NCBI GenBank assembly: GCA_022539475.1
Contig: VCMS01000207.1
Location: 35,436-99,435 of the forward strand
Direction of reading: 5' to 3'
Source: Gracilaria domingensis
Taxonomy: Eukaryota; Rhodophyta; Florideophyceae; Gracilariales; Gracilariaceae
DNA length: 64,000 bases
The notes below the pieces were generated by a model. The model had not been told where the DNA came from. It made no database searches and worked only from the letters and a program-made list of their open reading frames with translations. This document shows positions 1 to 8,830 of this stretch, one piece after another; within the stretch, counting starts at the first letter, position 1; every line of letters begins with the position of its first letter. A program made the position numbers and the translations under genes.

Positions 1-1722
1 ACTCTGGGGGTGATATGTTGTCGTAAACCAGTTTTGGACCTGCAAGATGCGGCATACGTCCTGAAAGAACTTGGCCGTGAACTGCGGTCCATTATCCGAT
101 AGTAAGTCAATCGGCGGTCCGTAGAAAGAAACCCAGTGAGTAACGAAAGCTTGGGCGACCGCACTAGCAGTAACCTTCTTTAAAGGCACAGTCCGTACCA
201 GCTTAGAAAAGTGGTCGGTGATAACAAGCAAAAACCGGTTTCCCCGGCGGCTGCGAATAAACTCACCGAGTAGATCGATCGCCACAAACTCCAGTGGAGC
301 CCTAGCAGGGAATAGTACCAACTTCTTGGAATACTCATGCAGCTTGACGCGGTTCTTCGCGCAGTCAGAACATCCACGAACAGTGGCATACGCGTAGAAA
401 GCCATTGCTGGCCAGTAAAAGTCCTTCCGTAAGGTGTAGTACAACTTTCTGCCACCAGGGTGGGCTGACAACTTCGCATAGTGCGACAAATGCAGTACTC
501 GTGACTGAAGTGAGTGCGGAACCACAATCTGTGGCCTGTTTCCGACAGTTCGGATTAGAAATCCTTGGTCGTTCTCGACGAAAGGCAACTGTGCTCCACC
601 GTTCAGACGACTACGAATCTCCGTACAAAAACGGTCGGTGTGCTGCTCCCGGATGAGCTCCTCCGGCTTGATCGGTACGAAAAAGCCCGGTTCGGGTTGC
701 GTGTCTGATACGGCTAAAACAGCATCGTAGATGTCCCATCCTTCCGATTCTTCATCGGCATCGCTCCAGCCGTCTTCCGCGGGGAAGCACGGTATCTCCA
801 GATCATCGACTGGCGCAGCTTCAGCCGCTGTTTCCAAGCGGGACAGTGCATCAGCCTGAGTGTTCAGGAGTCCTTTCTTGTAACGGATTTCGAAGTCGAA
901 TTCCGACAAGCGAAGTCTCCACCGCATCAAGCGGCCAGATGGCTCTGCTATAGAGAGTAGCCAGCTTAATGCCGAATAATCGGTATGAACAATGAAGCGG
1001 GTCCCCATAAGATAGGGCCGCAGTGTCTGTAATGCCCAGACAACTGCCAAGCACTCCTTCTCGGATACCGAGTAATTCCTCTCGTGAACGTTGAGGCTCC
1101 TTGACCAATACCCAATTGGCAATCGCTCGCCATCATTGGTGGTCTGGAATAGGGCACAGCCGACTTGGTAGTCGCTCGCCTCCGCATCTACTGCATATGG
1201 CAAACCAGCCCTAGGCAGGGATAAAACAGGTGGCGATGTCACCGCGTCCACGAGCGACGAGAAAGCCGCGATCTTGCGGTCGTCGAATTCTTCCAGGTCG
1301 ACTGGCTGTCCTTTGCGAAGAAGCTCGTTCAGAGGTGCAGCGATATCCGCGAAGTTCGGAATGAAGCGGCGATACACATTGCACAAGCCGAGAAAAGATC
1401 GGAGTTCAGTCTGCGTCCGCGGATGCTTAGCCTCTTTGAGGGATTTCACGCGTACTTCGTCAATCGAAAGCCGTCCCGGACGGATAACATGGCCGAGATA
1501 CCTGACGGTTTCGGTAAAGAACTCACACTTCTTGAGCTTGAGCGTAATGCCTGCATCGCGTAGGACTCGCATCACATCCCCTAAGTGGGTCAAGTGCTCA
1601 TCCAGGTTGCTGGAGTAGACAATGATGTCATCCAGGTATACCAGGCAAGTCTTCCACTTAAAGCGGGCTAGGAAAATATCCACAGCTCGTTGAAAAGTGG
1701 CTGGCGCGTTCGTTAACCCAAA
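1..1722 (-). pseudogene. gypsy pol, second part: end of RT, RNase H, integrase (partial)
   Basis: The minus-strand frame is open from the lesion at about 1722 to the window edge. It encodes the end of reverse transcriptase with the catalytic YLDD box (about 1611-1645), then an RNase H domain (DAEASDYQ near 1190-1215, an SEKECLAVVWAL helix near 1040-1075, and a TDYSA motif), then an integrase with an H/C zinc-binding region and the catalytic motifs AIDLLGEF and SDNGPQF. The third catalytic acidic residue lies beyond the window. It follows the protease/RT frame after a one-base shift, so the native product was a single polyprotein. Apart from the shift no stop was seen, which suggests a young insertion or a sequencing error. 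Confidence 0.88.
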
Positions 1723-3205
1723 AGGGCATCCGATTGAATCGGTACAATCCTTCATGACAAACGAAGGCTGTCTTGTCACGATCCTCAGCCCTCACGGGAA
1801 CTTGCCAATAGCCCCAATTCGCATCTAGGGTTGTGAACACTTTCGCGTCGCCCAACGAATCGATGCATTCATCCATTCGTGGGATAGGATATACATCCTT
1901 GACTGTAGCCGCGTTTAGCTTGCGGTAATCGATGCAAAATCGCCAAGACCCATCAGCTTTGGGCGCGAGCACCACCGGCGATGCCCAAGGTGACTGAGCC
2001 GGCTCGATAACTCCAGCGCGGAGCATCTTCTCAACTTGAGCTTTCTCCTCCTGCCGAGCTGTCGGTCCTGCCCTGTAAGGGTGCTGTGAAATGGGCCGAG
2101 TATTCGGTAGCAAATCAGTCCGATGTTCGGTAATACCAATCTTACCCAGAGTGCCATCCCACATGGGCGTGAACTCCTCAAGCATGTGCCGCAATTTATC
2201 GCGGTGAGTCTCTGGGACATGTTCAAGATCCAGAGACTCCAGTTCCTGTACTGCCTTATCCTTCGTGTCAGCAGCACTCAGGTCCGTATCATTACTGTCC
2301 GACGAGGTCTGCATTGCCTCCTTCGACAGGCTGCGGTTATTTGCATCCGACGAAGTCGGCGTAGCATCTTCCGACGAACTCTTCGGTCCAGTATTCGGTT
2401 CGGAATTGTTCCGTTCCGCCTCCTCCTCCTCAGCTTCGAGGATTCCGAGAACCTCGGCAATAGAAACCTGAGTAGGCACTATAGCCGCAGGGTGCGAAAG
2501 CAACGAACCAATAACTTGGCTCCTGACCAACCGTTGAGGAAAACGGCTGAAGTTCGCAACCAGCACCTGAAAAGGCTTCTCGGGTTCGACGAAAACAATC
2601 CCATTAGCGAGGGCAAGCTGATGCTTCTCCTGTAACGCAGGCAACTGTTGTACCGTTTGTAAGCCACATTGTGGGGACGTCACAGTAACCCAGACCTGTG
2701 ATTTAGGCGGGATGGAAATAGACCGAGCTACTCGGAGCTTTGTAGACTTCCGTTCATCGGCTGTAGGCTTCTGTGCCGCAGGCAAAGGGACTTGCTTCTT
2801 CAGAGCCCGGCGAAAGGGGCGCCGAACGATCGGTACAGTAGTCCCATCTTCCATTTCGATGGTTCGCTTCCGCGGTCGAATTGCATCGACGAAGCGGTCA
2901 CAGAAGTCGCAGCCGAGGATAACCGGCGCAGCGAGTTGCTTGCAAACCAAGAAATCGAGCTTCGCCACGTAGCGGCCAAGCCTGACGAGCAGGTCTATTA
3001 CTCCCACAGTCGAAAGTGGCCGATTGTTCGCATCCGCTATATCAATCTGCGGCGCCGCACGAACGCGAGACCGCAAGTGCGGCGGAATCATCGATTCAAC
3101 CAAGAAATTTGGCCCAGCTCCTGTATCGAGCACGGACAACTGCCGAACCATGTACTGGTCGGAAACACCTAGGTCGGCGTAAACTTTGTATTTACGTTTC
3201 GCCAT
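1723..3205 (-). pseudogene. gypsy pol, first part: aspartic protease and reverse transcriptase
   Basis: The frame begins with an ATG at 3205. An aspartic-protease active site DTGA is at residues 27-30. A long linker rich in Ser, Glu and Asn follows (about residues 255-330), then RT blocks at about 390-500, including SPWASPVVLAPKADGSWRFC, IDYRKLN and FTTLDANWGYWQVP. Just after the NRMPF block the frame changes: the run around 1720-1723 has one base too many relative to the expected MPFG box, and the correct continuation lies in the next frame. Shortly upstream of the ATG a TAG closes this frame, so pol is not joined to gag by a simple visible frameshift here. Confidence 0.88.
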
Positions 3206-3402
3206 GACCAGGACTCTATCCGGGAACCGGCTGTTCTTAGACCGTATCTACGGGCGACGCAAGACACCAAGGTGCTCAGAGTCCACGTCTGTAGTGGCCA
3301 GTTTCCTCGAAAGGATTGTGACCGGGGAGCGAGGCTTCTCAGCCTCAGGCGCACTAAACCCCGTCGCTGGGGGCGCCTCTCCATTGCTGGAGGCTCCCTT
3401 GC

Positions 3403-5409
3403 TCAGTTTTTCTGAGCGTCGCCGCCAATCTGCGGAGGTTGCGATTCCGCAGGGGCGGCTACAGTTCCACCATTCGATGGCACCGTTTCCTGGTTTCCAG
3501 GCTGAGTCTCCGCCTTCGCACGAAGGTACGATTTGTTGGGAACACGTTCCCGCTCGGCGGGCGTCAACGACTCATACTGAGGCACTATCTTCGCCATATC
3601 CCGTATGGGCATTAAGCAATTCGGAGCGATGTGCCCTGGCCTGTAACAGGTATGACAAATAAGGTGACGAAGAAGATCCGCGTTGGGGGGCCGGCGCTCC
3701 TGTCGAGGAGGATACGGGTCCCTCCATCCAGGGCGTTGGCTTCGATATCCGCCAGAGTGCGGCACGGGCAATGCCGGGACTTGACGCCCGGCGTACAGAG
3801 CGGGGTCTGCGTCCACTGTAGACTGCTCCGTCGTCGACAGCAAATCCGAACTCGGCATTGAACCATCGTCCTGTAACAGGTGTAGGTTATCATAACCCCC
3901 TTGAACAGAACCTCGCGAGTGAGGCAGTGAGGAGTCTCGGCCTTCTACATGAAGGAGTCGGCGCGTGCGCGTCTTGATACCAGCGCGTGCTCGAGCTGCA
4001 TCTCCCTCCGCTTGGGCAAATTGAACGAGTTCCAGATAGGTAATCCGGCGTTTGTTCTCCCGATAATGGGCTACCAACGTCCAAATTGATCGGTCCAGTC
4101 CATCAACAAACATCGTACACCGCTCGGCTGCGGAGAACACGTTGCCACATCTGTGGAAAGCCTTATTGAGGCGGGTCGAATAAACGGTTTCCGACTCTTC
4201 GGCTCCTTGCTTCGTGTCTCGTAGCGCGAGTATAGCACCTTGTATCGCATTGCCTGTCGCGTAAGAGCGCAGGAGATATTGTACCGCTTCCGGCCAGCAC
4301 GTAACTCCTCCTTCGGAGGCGCGAGACGACCCACGAACCGAATTGAATTGATCTTCGTCTACACCCGTCAAGTACGGCAGCGCGATGTAGGCCTGTGCCT
4401 CACTCATCCGAAGTACATCGGCTTCCGCTACGAAGCGGCTAAGAAAATCCAAGACAAGAATTGGATCTTCCCCAGAGAACTTGTGGGGCTTTAGCGTGAG
4501 CTCCATTTGTCGGAGATGATTTCGCACTTTGCCAGTCCCACGTGGGGTCCTCTGTGGCGTCGTGTCATCAAGCCGATAATATCGGTAAGATAGTAGCTTC
4601 CGATACAGTAAGTTTGTCGGCTTCAACTCCTTCAATCCGAGGTGTCTCCGTCCTTTCGTACGGCCTCGTGCAACACCAGAAGTGGCTTCAGTAGCCCGCG
4701 AACGGGATGCACGATAGCGAGAGCGCTCTTCCGCGCTGTCCGAAGAGTCGGTAGACGATCCCTTTTTGGGTCCCTCCTCATCAGAAGAGGATGAAGAAGA
4801 CGAGTCAGACTCAACCTTGACCTTCTTCTTTGCCGGACGATCCCGGGAACGGCGCGAGTGCTGAGAACCCTCAGAAACCGGGGCTCCCGGCGCAACAGCA
4901 TCAGATACGATGATTTGCTCGACCGTCTCCAGACGGGTAGCCAGGCGGTCCAGGCGTGCGGCAGCCTGCTCGTGCAGACCAGCCGACACCTGTCGGTGTT
5001 CCATAATCTGGTTGACATCAGACCGTAAAACACGGACGTCGCTCGAAATATCCCGGACACCGGCTTCATCGAGCCGTTGCCGGAGTTTCGTAATATCCCG
5101 GATGAGGCCCACTTGGGAGTTCTGCAGGATTCGAACCTGAGCCTCTAATTCACGGAGGGTATACTCGTCGGATCGCGACGACATAACGTCAACCGCTGCG
5201 GCGGCATCAGCCGCAGGGGCGGTTTCGGTTGGCCCACGAGTGGGTGGGGTCCCGTTATCAGAACGGAGGCCCCGGGAAGCCTGTTTCGGGTCGCCATTGC
5301 CTGGGACATCCAGTACGTTCTTCGGCAACGGAGGCAAACTTGCCGGCAAGCCGGACGAACCGGGCACAGAAGCGGCACGTGGCGCGCCACTCCTGCGACG
5401 GGACGACAT
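3403..5409 (-). CDS. gypsy Gag polyprotein with coiled coil and CCHC zinc knuckle
   Basis: This is an intact 668-residue frame, the first after the LTR and leader. Residues about 80-170 are heptad-rich and look like a coiled coil. About 195-235 is a Ser/Asp/Glu/Lys tract. About 290-480 has the W, Y and F pattern of retrotransposon Gag cores. A single CCHC zinc knuckle (CHTCYRPGHIAPNC) is at 585-598. Gag would form the virus-like particle and package the element RNA; that role is family knowledge. The knuckle and the position before protease/RT make the assignment secure. The TGA at 3403-3405 lies about 200 nt before the pol ATG. Confidence 0.93.
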   Translation of the reverse strand: MSSRRRSGAPRAASVPGSSGLPASLPPLPKNVLDVPGNGDPKQASRGLRSDNGTPPTRGPTETAPAADAAAAVDVMSSRSDEYTLRELEAQVRILQNSQVGLIRDITKLRQRLDEAGVRDISSDVRVLRSDVNQIMEHRQVSAGLHEQAAARLDRLATRLETVEQIIVSDAVAPGAPVSEGSQHSRRSRDRPAKKKVKVESDSSSSSSSDEEGPKKGSSTDSSDSAEERSRYRASRSRATEATSGVARGRTKGRRHLGLKELKPTNLLYRKLLSYRYYRLDDTTPQRTPRGTGKVRNHLRQMELTLKPHKFSGEDPILVLDFLSRFVAEADVLRMSEAQAYIALPYLTGVDEDQFNSVRGSSRASEGGVTCWPEAVQYLLRSYATGNAIQGAILALRDTKQGAEESETVYSTRLNKAFHRCGNVFSAAERCTMFVDGLDRSIWTLVAHYRENKRRITYLELVQFAQAEGDAARARAGIKTRTRRLLHVEGRDSSLPHSRGSVQGGYDNLHLLQDDGSMPSSDLLSTTEQSTVDADPALYAGRQVPALPVPHSGGYRSQRPGWRDPYPPRQERRPPNADLLRHLICHTCYRPGHIAPNCLMPIRDMAKIVPQYESLTPAERERVPNKSYLRAKAETQPGNQETVPSNGGTVAAPAESQPPQIGGDAQKN

Positions 5410-5552
5410 CGTTCACCGACACAGTCCGCCAATTGGCAACCAAAACAACTTCCGAAAACGGACAATGAGAGAACCGTGAGAACGGATATTCCCAACTATC
5501 TGGGCGCCAAACAAACGAACCAACTCCAACAAACGTTGGCCAATAAAGCCGA

Positions 5553-5570
5553 TTCTAGGTCAGGAGACCA
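5553..5570 (-). other. primer-binding site of the gypsy element
   Basis: Directly inside the LTR, after a 3-nt gap, the minus strand reads TGGTCTCCTGACCTAGAA. Its complement ends in CCA and continues as a T-arm-like sequence, as expected for a tRNA 3' end. I could not identify the tRNA species. Confidence 0.7.
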
Positions 5571-5573
5571 GTT

Positions 5574-6431
5574 TGTGGTGCAAACCCGGTGGCGGGAAAA
5601 CAACAGCCGCGTCGCGGAAGGGCACCGACAGGGGCGTTCGAACCCTGCTCCCTACAGGGGTAGGCGCAGTGACAGAACCCTCCAATAGGGCCAACACGAG
5701 CCGGGTGTAAATCTGGGTGACCCCGATCTGGGCGTTCAGTCGGAGGTGAAGTGGGTAGAATCGGCGTAGGTATCCGGATGGTTCCGGCGAGCCACAGCGA
5801 GTGGGGATATCCAGCCCAAGGGTATGGGACGACAAAAGACCAACAAACGAGCCGCACTGCGGAGCACTGACTCGCGATAAGCGGGAAAACTCCCGAGACA
5901 AATGAGGCAAACCTACAATGTAGGGCAGAGTAGCGAAAGCCGTAAGACGGAAATGAAAACAATAAAATAGATAAGAAAAGTGCCGTGACGACGGATTAGT
6001 ACTTCTCAGGGACGGAGGTTGGTTGATCAGCCCGGAATTGCGGCGGTATTCCCCAGGATGGGGCTTGTGATCGTGCGCAAGCGGCAAGAAGATCAGAATC
6101 AAAGGCCTCGTTGAGGTTTACTTCCCGTACAGTGGGGGCAAGTGCCGCTACTTATATACGGCACTTGAAAATATCAATTAAAATACCTAACTATCCGGCG
6201 CTGCCGGCCAATACACTACAGGTGTGCCCCCGTGGCAGGCTTGCCACGGCGCCCGCGCGATCGGGCCAACTTGGCACACGTGTGCAGAAATACTACCCTT
6301 CCTAGGCATACCCCAAAATAGGGGCACTATCCCAGTAGCCTCTCATAACCTGAGGTGTTGAAGCCGGTAACGAATCAACAAACTATGAAAAGCACTTCGG
6401 TGCATCCTCACAAAGGGCCTTTTGCTCTACA
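5574..6431 (-). repeat. 5' LTR of the gypsy element (858 bp)
   Basis: The LTR starts TGTAGAGC and ends CCACA on the minus strand. It aligns along its whole length with the solo LTR at 27758-28611 (854 bp). A TATA box (TATATAAG on the minus strand) is at 6151-6158. It is flanked by the inverted repeat CAAGTGCCG / CGGCACTTG (6139-6147 and 6159-6167). Confidence 0.92.
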
Positions 6432-6440
6432 CTAGACTCT

Positions 6441-7916
6441 GAACATGGACTGCAGTGGAAAGATGCCATCGATAGTGAAATGAAGTCTCTCAGTGATCAT
6501 AAGACATGGGAAGTCCGTGAGATTCTTACTCATGCACAGGTGTTACCAACCAGATTCGTGTTTACAACGAAAATTGGAAATGATGGTACTTTACAGAGAT
6601 TTAAGGCTCGACTGGTTATCAAGGGATTCCATCAAGGACACATGGTAAAGACCTATGCCCCCGTAGTCGACTTTACAACCATTCGAATTGTTTTGGCCAT
6701 TGCAGTACAGAGGAACTGGTTCATCGAGCAGATTGATGTTCGCACGGCGTTTCTACATGGTTTGATTGATGATGATGTATATGTTTCACCACCGAAAGAG
6801 TGCACGTTTGGATTAAAGGATGGAGAAGCTCTCAAGCTTCGAAAGGGATTGTATGGATTAAAGCAAGCCCCGCGGTTGTGGTATGAGAAGCTTCAACAGT
6901 CTCTAGACTTCATTGGATTTCATCCCTGCCTCTCAGACAAGTGCATGTTCACGAACAATTCTGTTTTAATGCTTGTTTACGTGGACGACATCTTTCTGAT
7001 TAGTGCTGACAAAGAACACCTCACTAGAGCAAGGGAAGGTATGGCAGCACTAATTGATGTCAAGGGTCTGGGCACTGCTTCTTCATTTCTCGGTGTGAAC
7101 ATTTGCAGAGACAAGAGCTCGATCCAGTTGTCGCAGTCTCATTATATACAAACTGTGTTGAATCGCTTTGGAATGCTGAATTGCAAGCCTGTAAGGACCC
7201 CAGAAACTCTTTCTACATCTGAAGATGGCGCTCTAGATGAATCTGGTGTGAAGCTGTATCAAGAGATTACCGGAGCTGTGTTTTTTGCTGCAACGTGAGC
7301 TAGACCTGACATAGCACATGCTGCGAATATGCTTTGCAGAAATATGGCTAACCCTTCTCGAAGAGATATGGTCAGTGCCAAAAGTGTTCTTCGATATCTG
7401 AAAGGGTCGCAAAGTCTTGGATTAAGCTTTAGTACATGTGCTAGCAAGGCGAGGATAAATCTGGAAGTGTATTCGGACGCAAAATGGGGAGGTGATGCAA
7501 ATACTCGAAGGTCTACTTCAGGCTTCGTTATACGCGTCTATGGATGTACGGTAAGTTGGAAAACACTGAGACAGCTGCAAGTCGCGTTGTCAAGCACTGA
7601 AGCCGAGTACACTGCGTTAAGCGATGCTTGCAAGGAAGTACTTTTCGTGCAGGCTGTACTGCTAGACCTGGAAGAAAACGTTCATCTTTCTATTCCAGTG
7701 TTCGAGGATAATCGTGGAGCCATCAAGTGGGGTTCTGATGGAGTAAGACACTCTAAGCATGTCGCCATTCGGGAAAACTTCGTCAAGGAACTGGTGGACA
7801 AAAACATCATTCACTTAGTTTATTGCAAAACGAGCTCCAACATTGCTGATGGATTCACGAAACCACTGAAGAGAGTCTTGTTCAAGAAGTTTCGAATGCA
7901 TTTGCGTGTTCAGTAA
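6441..7916 (+). pseudogene. Ty1/copia pol remnant: reverse transcriptase and RNase H
   Basis: One frame encodes a copia-type RT. It has the W..A...E..SL start, KARLVIKGFHQ, the YVDD catalytic box (within VYVDDIFLI) and, after RT, the RPDIAHA block. RNase H then shows SDAKWGGD, SSTEAEYTALSDACKE and a closing HV.IRENFVKELV motif. A TGA at 7296-7298 interrupts the frame just before the RPDI block; the reading continues in the same frame afterwards, so this is a point mutation. The 5' part (gag, protease, integrase) is separated by the gypsy insertion ending at 6431 and lies outside the window. The gene ends 28 nt before the 3' LTR. Confidence 0.92.
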
Positions 7917-7944
7917 CGTGCTCAAATTCATACACGCAAGGGGG

Positions 7945-8319
7945 TGACTTGGGATATATGCGCTCTGAATTTGTTGAACTGATTGTAGGCTAGGTATTCT
8001 ACACGCTGTTTAGGTTTCTACAGTTAGGTTAAGATATGCCTAGAAGTAAGAGTGAAACCCACTACTGAGTTGGTCACATAAAGGTTGTTCTAGGTTTAGG
8101 TGGGTTTACTAGAATAACAATAAAAGCGCTGTAGAAGCGACTGGAGCTGGGGAAGAAATTGCCCAACTCAATTTCGCACACAACTTCTTCTTCGATCACG
8201 TCAAGTACACGCAGTACCTGAGATGGCTGCATGGAAGCGTGGAACATCGACTACGAATATCGGCTACTTCGCCGTATGCAATACGTCTCCGGCTGTTATC
8301 GCAGTCTGACGGTCTGTCA
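7945..8319 (+). repeat. 3' LTR of the copia element (probable, about 375 bp)
   Basis: A polypurine run (AAGGGGG, 7938-7944) follows the copia pol gene and is immediately followed by TGACTTGGG, a usual LTR start. The right end at 8319 is chosen because the sequence there ends TGTCA, mirroring the TGAC start. The right end is less certain than the left. An AATAAA signal lies inside near 8117. Confidence 0.6.
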
Positions 8320-8830
8320 GACGACACTCACCCTCAACCGTCTGACACTCGCATGTTTACGTAAACTGTGCTGCATTGTCAATACAGCCACTCGAAAGCA
8401 TAAATTGTAATGCACAACTACATGGTGGACAAGAATCGGTCATTCTCTTCCGGTTCCACATCACTACAAATCGAACTTCTAGCGTCGCTAAAAGTGCGAT
8501 TTGCCTGATGCTGAACCATAAAGAACGACCGATTCTCTTACCTTTTGAGCAAATGTCCGAGTCCAGAGGGAACCAAATATGACTCCCACCCAAACTGTAG
8601 CAATTAAACTAACACCGATACCCAGCCCTGTTTCTCTGTCAAAGGTATTAGTGGTGAGATGCAAGTCAAGATGGCGTCTTCGATATGCAGCTGGCTTTCA
8701 ATGCACACCGAAATCAGCGACAACCGCGTGCTGTTAAACAGGTATCATCTATCTCTAACCTTAATCAGAACCAAGTCTCAACATGAAGACATATCGCTAA
8801 CAAGAACAAATATGGAACAATAACTTCCAA
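8320..8830. other. intergenic gap between copia LTR and Argonaute 3' end
   Basis: No convincing gene was seen. The only open frames are short and overlap on both strands. It should hold the 3' untranslated region of the Argonaute gene on the minus strand. Confidence 0.5.

Larger units (their letters stand above)
1..6431 (-). mobile_element. Ty3/gypsy LTR retrotransposon, left part cut by the window edge
   Basis: On the minus strand the order is LTR (5574-6431), primer-binding site, gag, protease-RT-RNase H and integrase, the order typical of Ty3/gypsy elements. The integrase and the second LTR lie beyond the window start. The LTR boundaries are fixed by comparison with the solo LTR at 27758-28611, which belongs to the same family. 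The right end at 6431 abuts a copia pol gene with no spacer, so this element landed inside a copia element. gag is open; pol has one apparent single-base lesion in an A/T run near 1720-1723. Confidence 0.93.
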
